Origin: Chloroflexota bacterium | GTDB taxonomy: Bacteria; Chloroflexota; Limnocylindria; Limnocylindrales; CSP1-4 | DNA: 64,000 nucleotides | Direction: 5' to 3' | NCBI GenBank assembly: GCA_016191395.1 | Contig: JACPOS010000017.1 | Coordinates: 124,001 to 188,000, forward strand | In this document: piece by piece, positions 1 to 7,972 of the stretch | Position numbering within the stretch: the first letter of the stretch is position 1 | Layout: each line of letters starts with the position of its first letter | Program-made: the position numbers and the translations under genes | The notes under the pieces: generated by a model | What the model was told of the DNA's origin: nothing | The model's input: the letters and a program-made list of their open reading frames with translations, nothing else | Databases searched by the model: none

Positions 1-2
1 TC

Positions 3-656
3 CTGCTCCTGTGCCGGCTGAACAGCTGGTCCACGGACGGGTACTGGCTGGACGAGCATCCGGCCCAGGTCGCGTATCGCGAGGCCGTGGCGACGGCGTT
101 CGGGACCACGCCCGCAAAGCTCCGACTGGGCATCGATGGCTGCGGCGTCGCGACCTACGCGTTCCCGTTGCGGGAGATCGCGCGGGCGTACGCGTTCCTC
201 GCGGATCCATCCGCGGTGGCGTCCTCGGATCCGCGGGCGGCGCTCGCCGGCTCGCTGACGCTCGTACGCGACGCGATGCTCGCTCACCCGGACCTGGTCG
301 CCGGCACGCGTGACCGGATCGACACCTCGATCATGAAGGCGCTCCCCGGCCGGATCATCTCCAAGGGCGGGATGGAGGCGCTGCGCGGCCTCGCGATCCT
401 CCCCGGCCCGCGGGCTCGCAGCCAGTCCGCCGCCGCCTCCGGCATGGCCATCAAGATCGAAGACGGCGATGGCTACGACCGGGGCACGTGGGCGGCCTCG
501 ATCGAGGCGCTGGCACAGGCCGGCGTGCTCGACGGCCAGCCGCTGCGCGTCCTCGGTCGGTACCACCGCCCGATCACGCCGGATCCGCACGGTCGTGCGG
601 CCGCGGAGGCGGTGGCCGCCTTCGAGCTCGCGCCGGTGGGTGAGCTCGCGCGGTAG
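3..656 (+). CDS. L-asparaginase II family protein, 3' part
   Basis: The reading frame is already open at the window edge, so the N-terminal part lies outside and the listed 87 start is internal. The visible part reads Y-W-L-x-E-HP-x-Q, then LGIDGCGVATYAFPL and a Gly-rich SGMAIKIEDGDGY segment, all typical of the asparaginase II family (PF06089), which hydrolyses L-asparagine to aspartate and ammonia in the cytoplasm or envelope. The tail ends at a TAG before a 210-base gap in which I see no gene. Family assignment rests on remembered motifs; substrate is not shown. The missing start prevents checking for a signal peptide. Confidence 0.85.
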   Translation: MLLCRLNSWSTDGYWLDEHPAQVAYREAVATAFGTTPAKLRLGIDGCGVATYAFPLREIARAYAFLADPSAVASSDPRAALAGSLTLVRDAMLAHPDLVAGTRDRIDTSIMKALPGRIISKGGMEALRGLAILPGPRARSQSAAASGMAIKIEDGDGYDRGTWAASIEALAQAGVLDGQPLRVLGRYHRPITPDPHGRAAAEAVAAFELAPVGELAR

Positions 657-865
657 GCGCCGCTTCGAGCGCCCCCGAACCCCACGTTGAGCGCCTCTTC
701 GAGCGCGCCGCCACGATCGATGTCTCGGTCGTGATGCAAGTGGGATCATCAAACCCCGCGGTGATTACCCCACGGGCATCACCGGCGAGATAGGTCCACC
801 GCCGGGAAGCGTGGGCGGCGGCCGCATGCGCGACCGGCGCCGCGCTCTCGGCATACGCTTGCGCC

Positions 866-2167
866 ATGCGCGGCCAGCCTGATCCGACCGAGGACCCGTA
901 TCGAACGCTTGGCCTGGAGCCCGGCGCGTCGGCGGCCGAGGTCAAGCGCGCCTACCGGCTCCTGGCCAAGGCATTCCATCCCGATTCGGCCGGGGAGGCG
1001 GCGGTTCCGCGCTTCCTCGCCATCCATGCGGCCTACGAGCAGCTGAAGACCGGCAAGCCGGTCGCCGGCCCGCGGACATCGCGGCCGGCGCCTCCGCCCG
1101 CTGCCGAGCCGTGGCGAGCCGATCCATCGAGAGCACGTGCCGCGCGCGAGCGAGCGAGGTCGGCACGGAGCGGACCCACGACCGGCGCGCGGCCGACGGG
1201 CGCGACCGGGTCGGCCGGACCGACCGGCCGGACCGGTCGAGCGAACCCGACGGGCACCGGAGCTGCCTCGGGATCCGGCGGCGGGTCCGCGGGCAGCTCG
1301 TCGAGCGGGACACGCAAGTCGGGTCGGCGACGCGATACGCGCAAGGCGACGATGGGCTCCACCTCGTACGACGAGGCGCGGGACCCAAGCGACGCGACGT
1401 GGAGTGGTGCGTCCTGGTATGGCCCCTCGTCGGGCGAGTACTGGATCGTCAACCCACGGGAGTACGCGGACCCGCGCAAGCACGGGCCCGAGTACCTCCA
1501 GCGCGCCCGACGACCGCTCGCAGGCGACGCTCCCGATGAGTCCCACGCCCGGCCCGGAACGGCGCCAGAGTCATTTGCGACGGGCGGGGCGGCGAGTGGC
1601 AGCGAATCCGCGCGGTACGCCGGCACAGCACGTCCCGCAGGTGGCGCATGGCGTGCTGGGCCCGTGCCGGCGCCAGGCGTCGGAATCCATCGATCTGTAC
1701 CGGCCGAGTCGGCAGCCGAGCCGGACCAGGCAGAGGCCCTCGGCGCTGCGTCACGCGCCTGGCTCGGTGGACCGGCAGACGACCCCATCCGACGGCTCGG
1801 CCTCGCGCTCGTGGCCTGGCCGCCGATCGGCATCGCGGCCGCCGCGGCAATCGGCGAGGTCACCGGGTGCGCCTCCTTCTCGGCCGTGTGCAGCGGCCCC
1901 GAGCCGCTCCTTCCGTGGCTTGCCCAGGCCGCGATCCTCGGCCTGCTCCTGCTCCTCCCGCCGATCGCACGGCTGCTCGCGGGCGGCGCCATCGGCGTCC
2001 TGATCGCGCTCGTGCCGATCACCGTGTTCCTGCTGTCCATCGGCGGCGGCTCGGCGCCCCAGGCCGGCGTCGTCCTCGCGGTGCTGCTCGGGGTCGCCTG
2101 GTTGGTCGGCATCGGCTGGGCGGCGAGGACCCTTCGATGGCGCCCCGGCGCGGGACCGACCTCGTGA
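866..2167 (+). CDS. J-domain (DnaJ-like) protein with C-terminal membrane segments
   Basis: Residues about 10-60 form a J domain: YRTLGLEPGAS, then an AYRLLAKAFHPD helix with the diagnostic HPD tripeptide that stimulates the DnaK ATPase. A long Gly/Ser/Thr/Pro-rich linker (about residues 70-300) follows, and the last ~120 residues hold about four hydrophobic helices. There is no G/F zinc-finger or substrate-binding DnaJ C-domain, so this is a type III J protein that would recruit Hsp70 to the membrane rather than a general DnaJ. The low-complexity linker carries repeated GPTG/ATG-like tracts. The stop overlaps the GTG start of the metal regulator downstream, suggesting co-transcription. The client is unknown. 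Confidence 0.85.
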   Translation: MRGQPDPTEDPYRTLGLEPGASAAEVKRAYRLLAKAFHPDSAGEAAVPRFLAIHAAYEQLKTGKPVAGPRTSRPAPPPAAEPWRADPSRARAARERARSARSGPTTGARPTGATGSAGPTGRTGRANPTGTGAASGSGGGSAGSSSSGTRKSGRRRDTRKATMGSTSYDEARDPSDATWSGASWYGPSSGEYWIVNPREYADPRKHGPEYLQRARRPLAGDAPDESHARPGTAPESFATGGAASGSESARYAGTARPAGGAWRAGPVPAPGVGIHRSVPAESAAEPDQAEALGAASRAWLGGPADDPIRRLGLALVAWPPIGIAAAAAIGEVTGCASFSAVCSGPEPLLPWLAQAAILGLLLLLPPIARLLAGGAIGVLIALVPITVFLLSIGGGSAPQAGVVLAVLLGVAWLVGIGWAARTLRWRPGAGPTS

Positions 2168-2913
2168 GCCACTCGAGCGGGCACGGGAGCGAGAGCCGGC
2201 ATCGATCGCCGAGCGACCTCTCCAGCACCGCACAGGAGTACCTGCTCACGCTCCGGATCATGGCCGGGGACGGCTCCCGGATCACCGCGTCGCAGGTCGC
2301 GCGGAAGCTCGGCGTGAGCACGCAGGCAGCGAGCGAGATGTTCCGCAGGCTGGCGAACGACGGGCTGGTCGCCCTCGCGGAGGGCCGTGAGCTGCAGCTG
2401 ACGAAACCCGGTCGCACGGCGGCGGATGGCATCTTCCGCCGGCACGCCCTGTGCGAGTGGCTGCTCGCCGAGATCGTGGGCCTCGGCTGGGCGGAATCGG
2501 ATGTCGAGGCGGAGCGGCTCCAGGCCGCAATCTCGCCACGCGTCGAGGCGCAGCTCGACGAGCTCCTGGGCCATCCCGAGACGTGCCCGCATGGCAACCC
2601 GCTCGATGCCGAGACGGCCAGGCGGAGGCCCGCCGGCGTCCCCCTGGCATCGATCGAGGCCGGCCAGCGTGCGACGATCTACCGGATCACCGAGGCTGCC
2701 GAGGAGGATGCGGGGCTGCTGTCGTACCTCGAGGCGCGCGGGCTTCGGCCTGGCGCCCACGTGAACGTCCTCGCACGATCGGAATCGCTGGACTCGCTCA
2801 CGCTCGATGGCCCGCTCGGTCGCGCCACGTTGGGCCTCCGGCCCGCGGCGCTCGTCCTGGTGCTGCCCGGCGAGGCCGATCCCGCGCTCTTCCACCGCGT
2901 TCCGGGCCGCTGA
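2164..2913 (+). CDS. DtxR/MntR-family metal-dependent repressor with FeoA-like domain
   Basis: A winged helix lies at the N-terminus (SSTAQEYLLTLRIM, then ITASQVARKLGVSTQAASEM as the recognition helix-turn-helix), followed by the dimerisation/metal domain (FRRHALCEWLLAEIVGLGW, and the CPHGNPLD motif typical of DtxR proteins) and a C-terminal SH3-like FeoA domain (PLASIEAGQRATIYRI). About 249 residues matches IdeR/DtxR lengths. Such proteins sense Fe2+ or Mn2+ and repress uptake genes. The GTG start gives a 4-base GTGA overlap with the J-protein gene; an in-frame ATG at 2137 is an alternative. It is a candidate regulator for the FTR1 iron permease at 47.6-48.4 kb, by inference only. Confidence 0.88.
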   Translation: MSHSSGHGSESRHRSPSDLSSTAQEYLLTLRIMAGDGSRITASQVARKLGVSTQAASEMFRRLANDGLVALAEGRELQLTKPGRTAADGIFRRHALCEWLLAEIVGLGWAESDVEAERLQAAISPRVEAQLDELLGHPETCPHGNPLDAETARRRPAGVPLASIEAGQRATIYRITEAAEEDAGLLSYLEARGLRPGAHVNVLARSESLDSLTLDGPLGRATLGLRPAALVLVLPGEADPALFHRVPGR

Positions 2914-2940
2914 CGGGTCGTACCCGCTAGGCTTCCGGCG

Positions 2941-4446
2941 ATGCCAGCACCACGCGTCCGCATCGCGCCCAGCCCCACCGGCCCGCTGCACATCGGAACG
3001 GCGCGGACGGCGCTGTTCAACTACCTGTACGCGCGCCGGACCGGTGGCACGTTCGTCCTCCGACTCGAGGACACGGACGTCGTGCGAAGCACCGTCGGGT
3101 TCGAGGCCGACATCCTCGACCAGCTCCACTGGCTGGGGCTGACGTGGGACGAAGGCCCGGATGCAGCCGGCGGCGACGACCGCGGCCCGTTCGCGCCGTA
3201 CCGGCAGATGCAGCGACTGGACAGCTATGCCGCGGCCGCGGCGGACCTGCTCGCCCGCGACCTCGCCTACCCGTGCTTCTGCACGCCCGACGAGCTGGAG
3301 GCGGATCGCAAGGCCAGCGAGGCCGCCCACCTGCCGCCCAAGTACATCGGGCGCTGCTCGGCGCTCACCGTGGACGAGCGCGCCGACCGCGTCGCGAAAG
3401 GATTGCCCGGCGCGCTCCGCTTCCGCGTCCGCGCGGACAAGATCAGGTTCGACGACCTGGTCCGCGGCGAGGTGGAGATCGATACCGCCAACCTCGGCGG
3501 CGACTTCGTGATCGTCCGCGGCAACGGCACGCCGCTGTACCACTTCACGGTGGTGGTCGACGACGCGGCGATGGAGATCACCCACATCATCCGCGGCGAG
3601 GACCACCTCTCGAACACGCCGAAGCACATCCTGCTGTTCCAGGCGCTTGGGCACGAGGTGCCGAAGTTCGCCCACCTGCCGCTCATCCTCAACCCGGACC
3701 GCACGAAGATGAGCAAGCGCAAGAGCCAGACCGCGATCGCGGACTACCGCGCGCAGGGCTTCGTGCCGGAGGCGATGGTCAACTTCCTGTCGCTGCTGGG
3801 CTGGTCCATCGGGACGGAGGAGGAGATCCTCACGCTGGACGAGCTCGCCGGCCGGTTCGACCTGGAGCACGTCCAGAAGGGCGGTGCCGTCTTCGACAAG
3901 GACCGCCTGGAGTGGCTGAACGGCCAGTGGATCCGCAAGCTCTCGTCCGAGGAGCTCATCGAGCGGCTCCTGCCCTTCCTCGAGGCCGACCGGCAGGCCG
4001 GCCGGATCGACCGCGTGCCGGCCCCCGAGGAGCTTCGCCCGCTGGTCCCGATCATCCAGGAGCGCCTGCCGACGCTCGGCGCGATCGGCGAGCTGATCGG
4101 CTTCCTGTGGGTGGACCACGTGACGCTCGATCCGTCGATGCTGGTGCCGAAGCGCTGGGATCGCGCGACGGCGCTCGCGGGGCTCCGTGCCGCGCGGGAG
4201 ACGATCAACGATTCGGTCGGCGCGGTGACCTTCGAGGCGGACGCGCTGGAGCCGCCGATGCGCGCCCTCGCCGAATCGAGCGGCTGGAAGGCCGGGGACC
4301 TGTTCATGGCCATCCGCGTCGCGGTCACCGGTCGAACCGCCACGCCGCCGCTGTTCGACTCGCTCGTCGCGCTCGGGCGCGACCGGGTCCTCGAGCGGCT
4401 CGACGCCGCCATCTCGACGCTCGCCGGAGTGGAGGACGCTGCCTGA
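2941..4446 (+). CDS. gltX: Glutamyl-tRNA synthetase
   Basis: Charges tRNA-Glu (possibly also tRNA-Gln in a non-discriminating organism) with glutamate in the cytoplasm. The class I signature is visible: PSPTGPLHIGTARTALFNY (HIGH-type motif) near residue 10 and KMSKRKSQT (KMSKS loop) near residue 257. The CFCTPDEL segment and the helical anticodon-binding C-terminus (DRLEWLNGQWIRKLS onward) are in the right order, and 501 residues is normal. The gene starts at ATG 27 bases after the metal regulator and overlaps the next gene by one base in TGATG. I see no frameshift or missing catalytic motif. Confidence 0.97.
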   Translation: MPAPRVRIAPSPTGPLHIGTARTALFNYLYARRTGGTFVLRLEDTDVVRSTVGFEADILDQLHWLGLTWDEGPDAAGGDDRGPFAPYRQMQRLDSYAAAAADLLARDLAYPCFCTPDELEADRKASEAAHLPPKYIGRCSALTVDERADRVAKGLPGALRFRVRADKIRFDDLVRGEVEIDTANLGGDFVIVRGNGTPLYHFTVVVDDAAMEITHIIRGEDHLSNTPKHILLFQALGHEVPKFAHLPLILNPDRTKMSKRKSQTAIADYRAQGFVPEAMVNFLSLLGWSIGTEEEILTLDELAGRFDLEHVQKGGAVFDKDRLEWLNGQWIRKLSSEELIERLLPFLEADRQAGRIDRVPAPEELRPLVPIIQERLPTLGAIGELIGFLWVDHVTLDPSMLVPKRWDRATALAGLRAARETINDSVGAVTFEADALEPPMRALAESSGWKAGDLFMAIRVAVTGRTATPPLFDSLVALGRDRVLERLDAAISTLAGVEDAA

Positions 4447-4856
4447 TGTCGCATCACGTGACCCACGCGTCGGTCACCGCGTGGCTGGAGCGCTACATGC
4501 ACGCCTGGGAGACGTACGACCCGGCGGAGATCGGCGACCTGTTCAGCGAGGACGCCGAGTACCGCTGGCACCCGTGGGACGAGCCGGAGGTCGGCCGAGA
4601 CGCCATCGTCCATGCCTGGCTCAATCCTGGCGGCAATGCCAGCTCGCGCGACGTGCCCGGCACGTTCGTCGGCGAACTTCACCCATTCGTCGGCAATGGC
4701 AACCGCGCGGTCGCGGTCGGAACGTGCACCTACTGGACGGACGCGACCCGCAGCAAGGTCGACAAGGTCTACTACAACAACTGGCTCCTCGAGTTCGACG
4801 AGGACGGCAGGTGCAGCTCGTTCACCGAGTACTACATGAAGGCCCGCGTCAGCTGA
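4446..4856 (+). CDS. SnoaL/NTF2-like fold protein
   Basis: A 136-residue cone-fold protein. The N-terminal helix (VTAWLERYMHAWETYDPAEIGDLFSEDAEYRW) followed by strands such as YWTDATRSKVDKVYYNNWLLEF matches the SnoaL/nuclear transport factor 2-like superfamily, whose members bind or isomerise small hydrophobic ligands. ATG is chosen because it overlaps the gltX stop in TGATG, which implies translational coupling; the long upstream extension in the ORF track is the gltX shadow. No catalytic residues can be fixed from sequence alone, so the substrate is unknown. Confidence 0.75.
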   Translation: MSHHVTHASVTAWLERYMHAWETYDPAEIGDLFSEDAEYRWHPWDEPEVGRDAIVHAWLNPGGNASSRDVPGTFVGELHPFVGNGNRAVAVGTCTYWTDATRSKVDKVYYNNWLLEFDEDGRCSSFTEYYMKARVS

Positions 4857-4869
4857 CGCTGCGCCCAGG

Positions 4870-5691
4870 ATGTCCACCGACCGCGACGCGACGGGAACCT
4901 GGCATTACGGTCTGATCGCGCGCTGGTGGGCCGAGTTCAACGAGCCCGATCCGATCGAGGTCGAGTATCTCGTCTCGGCCATCCGGCGCTACGGCGAGCC
5001 CGCGCTCGATCTCGGCTGCGGCAACGGACGTGTCCTCCTGCCGCTCCTCGAGGCGGGCCTCGACGTCGATGGGGTGGACGTCTCGGAGGACATGATCGAC
5101 CTCGCCCGTACCGCCGCCGATGGGGCGGGCTTCAAGCCAATGCTCCTCGTCCAGGCCAAGCAGGACCTCGATCTCGACCGGCGCTTTCAGACGATCTTCA
5201 TGGTCGGCGTGTTCGAGATCGGCGGGACCAGGGCGTGGGACCGCGAAGGCCTCCGTCGAGTCTTCGAGCACCTGCTGCCGGGCGGTACCTTGCTGATCAA
5301 CCACGAGCTGCCGTACTCGGGCCTCGAGTCGGACCGATGGGCCCGCTGGCTACCAACGCGTCCCGTGCAATTCCCGGAACCGTGGCGCGAGCCAGGCGAC
5401 CGCCGGCGGCTCGCGGACGGCGACGAGCTGGAGCTGGTGGCCCGGCGGATCTCGTTCGACCCACTTGGGCAGCGCGAGACCCTCGAGATGCGGGCGCGGC
5501 TCTGGCACAACGGCGCCGTCGTCCGCGAGGAAACGGCTCGACTCGACGAGAACCTGTACTTCGCCCAGGAGATCGTGGCGCTCCTCGAAACAACCGGCTT
5601 CGAAGGCATTGAGGTGCAGTCGGGCTACAGCGGCAGCCCCGCCGGGCCGGACGATCCGATCGTCATGTTCGTCGCCCACCGTCCGCACTGA
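4870..5691 (+). CDS. Class I SAM-dependent methyltransferase
   Basis: Motif I is clear: ALDLGCGNGRVLLPLLEAGLDVDGVDVSEDM, the Rossmann SAM-binding loop with the acidic residue at the end of strand 2. Motif II/III-like strands follow (FQTIFMVGVFEIGG; LLPGGTLLINHELPY). At 273 residues it is a single-domain Methyltransf_25/11-type enzyme. It starts 13 bases after the SnoaL-like gene and probably shares its transcript with gltX. The acceptor substrate cannot be deduced. The N-terminal residues GTWHYGLIARWWAEFN resemble small-molecule methyltransferases rather than rRNA enzymes. Confidence 0.83.
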   Translation: MSTDRDATGTWHYGLIARWWAEFNEPDPIEVEYLVSAIRRYGEPALDLGCGNGRVLLPLLEAGLDVDGVDVSEDMIDLARTAADGAGFKPMLLVQAKQDLDLDRRFQTIFMVGVFEIGGTRAWDREGLRRVFEHLLPGGTLLINHELPYSGLESDRWARWLPTRPVQFPEPWREPGDRRRLADGDELELVARRISFDPLGQRETLEMRARLWHNGAVVREETARLDENLYFAQEIVALLETTGFEGIEVQSGYSGSPAGPDDPIVMFVAHRPH

Positions 5692-5709
5692 GCCAACTCG
5701 CCGTTAACA
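5692..5709 (-). promoter_or_regulatory. Possible weak Pho-box-like repeats before response regulator
   Basis: In the 40-base gap before the response regulator, the bottom strand reads GTTAACG, four bases, then GTTGGCT, an 11-base spacing like the stronger Pho boxes at 6457 and 28286. Only two units are seen and the second is poor. If real it would imply autoregulation of the regulator gene. This is a weak inference. Confidence 0.25.
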
Positions 5710-5731
5710 ATCGTCCTTATGATCGATCGCG

Positions 5732-6421
5732 ATGGCCAAGACGATCCTCGTCGTGGAGGACGAGCCGACACTTCGCGAGACACTCGCTGAATCCCTGGAA
5801 GCCGATGGCTATCGGGCCGTCCAGGCCGCGGACGGGCGCGCCGCGCTGGCGAGCTTTCGAGCGGAGAAGCCGGACCTGGTCCTGCTTGACCTGATGCTGC
5901 CGGAGCTGTCCGGGCTCGAGGTGACCCGCCAGATCCGTGCCGAATCAACCATCCCCATCGTGATGCTCACCGCGCGCGACAGCGAGGTTGACAAGGTGGT
6001 CGGGCTGGAGCTCGGCGCGGACGACTACGTCACCAAGCCGTTCAGCTTCCGTGAGCTGTCCGCCCGGATTCGGGCCGTGCTGAGGAGAGGCGAATCGACG
6101 GGCGATCCGCTGCCGCCGCGGGTTCCGCTCGGGCTGGTCCAGGTGGACCTCGCCGGGCATCGGGTGCTGCGCAACGGCGCGGAGATCCCGATCAAGCCCA
6201 AGGTGTTCGAGCTCCTGGCGTTCCTCCTGCGCCATCAGGGCCAGGTGATGAGCCGCGACCAGCTGCTGGAGCAGGTCTGGGGCTACGACTACGCCGGCGA
6301 GACCCGCACCGTGGACGTGCACGTCCACTGGCTCCGCGCGGCGGTCGAGCCGGACCCGGCGATCCCGACGCTGATCCAGACTGTCCGCGGCGTTGGGTAC
6401 GTGCTGCGCCGCCCCGCCTGA
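5732..6421 (+). CDS. OmpR/PhoB-family response regulator, probable phosphate regulator
   Basis: A 229-residue two-domain regulator. The receiver has the acidic pair VVEDEPTLRE, the phospho-acceptor D in LVLLDLMLPELSG (about D53), the T/S in IVMLTARDS and the K in YVTKPFS. The winged-helix effector follows (PIKPKVFELLAFLLRHQGQVMSRDQLLEQVWGY, then TRTVDVHVHWLRAAVE and IQTVRGVGYVLRRP). This is the RegX3/PhoP/PhoB subfamily. No kinase is adjacent; the nearest candidate is the PhoR-like kinase at 18987. Pho-box repeats directly downstream, and the pit gene, support a phosphate role by context. Confidence 0.9.
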   Translation: MAKTILVVEDEPTLRETLAESLEADGYRAVQAADGRAALASFRAEKPDLVLLDLMLPELSGLEVTRQIRAESTIPIVMLTARDSEVDKVVGLELGADDYVTKPFSFRELSARIRAVLRRGESTGDPLPPRVPLGLVQVDLAGHRVLRNGAEIPIKPKVFELLAFLLRHQGQVMSRDQLLEQVWGYDYAGETRTVDVHVHWLRAAVEPDPAIPTLIQTVRGVGYVLRRPA

Positions 6422-6456
6422 GCGCCGGCGGGCCGGGTCGGGGGATCGGGAGAGAC

Positions 6457-6485
6457 GTTCACGAAGCGATCACGGCCCGTTGACG
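6457..6485 (+). promoter_or_regulatory. Triple 11-base Pho-box repeat
   Basis: Three heptamers on the top strand are each separated by four bases: GTTCACG, GATCACG and GTTGACG. Direct repeats of GTTCACC-like heptamers at 11-base spacing are the known binding pattern of actinobacterial PhoP/RegX3. The array lies 35 bases after the response regulator stop and immediately upstream of the small unknown gene at 6507. It closely resembles the array before pstS at 28286-28325, which is the best internal evidence that both belong to one regulon. Confidence 0.7.
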
Positions 6486-6506
6486 GTGCCAGCCGACCAT
6501 GACGGC

Positions 6507-6929
6507 ATGGCGGCGATGATCTCGACAACCCAAGCTCCAACGGGCGGGGTCGCGCACGCCATGAACCTGCCGGTCGAGGTGCCGACCCGACGTGAGGGTC
6601 CAGCCGCGATCGAGCCCGGGGAGCCCGCTCGCGAGCTCGACACCGAGGTGACCCGCCTCCTCCGGGTCCGCGGCGGCGAGCTCGCCGAGCCGCTCCTCTG
6701 GCAGCGGCCGAGCCACCGGCGCGAGACGGAGGACGTCGTCGCGCACCTCGCCCCGATCCACTCTCGGCTTGCGCTCCTCTCGTCCTGGGGGCGCGAATCA
6801 CACCGCAGCTCAGCGGTTCGCCTGGCCTATGCAATCGTCTGGCTGCGCCTCGCCCAGCGTCGAGCCGGTGAGTTCGGGCCGCGGGCGGGTCGCAGCGCGC
6901 GCACGAGGGTCCTTAGAGCACGCGGCTGA
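6507..6929 (+). CDS. Small unknown protein, probably phosphate-regulated
   Basis: I do not recognise a family. The product is 140 residues from ATG 6507, or 122 from ATG 6561, which has a better ribosome site (GGGCGGGG about 11 bases upstream) and leaves room for a promoter after the Pho boxes. The C-terminal half is helical and Arg-rich (EVTRLLRVRGGELAEPLLWQ; HLAPIHSRLALLSSWG; VRLAYAIVWLRLAQRR). There is no signal peptide and no cysteine. It overlaps the convergent pit gene by 17 bases. The Pho-box array just upstream is the main reason to believe it is real. A role in phosphate stress is inference from position only. Confidence 0.5.
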   Translation: MAAMISTTQAPTGGVAHAMNLPVEVPTRREGPAAIEPGEPARELDTEVTRLLRVRGGELAEPLLWQRPSHRRETEDVVAHLAPIHSRLALLSSWGRESHRSSAVRLAYAIVWLRLAQRRAGEFGPRAGRSARTRVLRARG

Positions 6930-7917
6930 GGATCTCCCAGGAGAGCCAGGCCACCGCTCCGGACGCAGGGATCGTGAGCACCCAGGCGACGAGGATGTTC
7001 CCGGCGACGCCCCAGCGAACCGCCGAGAACCGGTCGCTCGCGCCAACCCCGATGATCGCCGACGAGATCACGTGGGTCGTCGAGACGGGCATGCCGAAGT
7101 AGGACGCGCCCACGATGATCGTCGCCGCCGTCGTCTCAGCGGCGAACCCATGCACCGGGTCCAGCTTCACGACACGCTGGCCCATCGTCTTGATGATCCG
7201 CCAGCCGCCGGCCGCGGTACCGAACGAGATCGCCGTCGCGGCCAGGAGGATCACCCACAGGGGCACGACCGGCTTCGCGATGACGCCACCCGCCACAAGC
7301 GCCAGGGTGATGATGCCCATCGTCTTCTGGCCGTCATTCGAGCCGTGGCTGAAGGCCATGTAGGCGGCGGACAGGAGCTGCAGTCGCCGGAAGCGGTCGT
7401 TGATGCGCTTCGGGTGGGCTTTCTTGAAGACGTTGAGCAGCAGGACCATCAGCCCGAAACCGACCATGACGCCCAGGATCGGCGAGGCAACGAGCGGGAA
7501 GATGACCTTGTCGTAGATGCCCTGCCCGTTGAGCGACGACAGGCCCGATGACGCGATCGCGGACCCGATCAGGCCGCCGATCAGGGCGTGGCTGGAGGAC
7601 GAGGGGATGCCGAGCCGCCAGGTGATCAGGTTCCAGGTGATCGCGCCGACGAGCGCTGCCGCCACCACGATCTGGCCGTCGTCGCCGGCCGGCGTCGTGG
7701 CGATCCCCGAGGCGATGAACTTGGCCACCGCCGTGCCGCTCAGGGCGCCGACGAAGTTCGCTGCCGCGGACATGAGGATGGCGTGGCTCGGCCGCAGGGC
7801 CCTCGTGGACACGGATGTCGCGATCGCGTTCGCGGTGTCGTGGAAGCCGTTGATGTAGTCGAATCCGACCGCGAGCACGACGACCAGAACCAGGAGGAGA
7901 CTCAAACCTTCGGGCAC
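6913..7917 (-). CDS. pit: Pit-family low-affinity inorganic phosphate transporter
   Basis: PiT (PF01384) symporter importing phosphate or metal-phosphate. Both family repeats are present: GFDYINGFHDTANAIATSVSTRAL in the N-terminal half, and SHGSNDGQKTMGIITLAL followed by YFGMPVSTTHVISSAIIGVG in the second. About ten membrane helices are visible in 334 residues, a length like short bacterial Pit proteins. It starts at GTG and is divergent from proS with a 55-base gap. The usual operon partner, a DUF47 PhoU-like protein, is not adjacent but lies at 18.3 kb. No Pho box is evident in its own promoter gap, consistent with constitutive Pit expression. Confidence 0.93.
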   Translation of the reverse strand: MPEGLSLLLVLVVVLAVGFDYINGFHDTANAIATSVSTRALRPSHAILMSAAANFVGALSGTAVAKFIASGIATTPAGDDGQIVVAAALVGAITWNLITWRLGIPSSSSHALIGGLIGSAIASSGLSSLNGQGIYDKVIFPLVASPILGVMVGFGLMVLLLNVFKKAHPKRINDRFRRLQLLSAAYMAFSHGSNDGQKTMGIITLALVAGGVIAKPVVPLWVILLAATAISFGTAAGGWRIIKTMGQRVVKLDPVHGFAAETTAATIIVGASYFGMPVSTTHVISSAIIGVGASDRFSAVRWGVAGNILVAWVLTIPASGAVAWLSWEILSRVL

Positions 7918-7972
7918 AGTCCGAGGCTAGCAGCGGCGTCGTTCCGTCGCCGCCCGGTATCCTTCGCATCCC

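Noticed and set aside
1033-4119. 1028-residue bottom-strand ORF across dnaJ-like, DtxR and gltX genes
   Set aside because: Antisense shadow of high-GC coding DNA; Arg/Asp/Leu-rich, no domain, and the top-strand genes have clear motifs.
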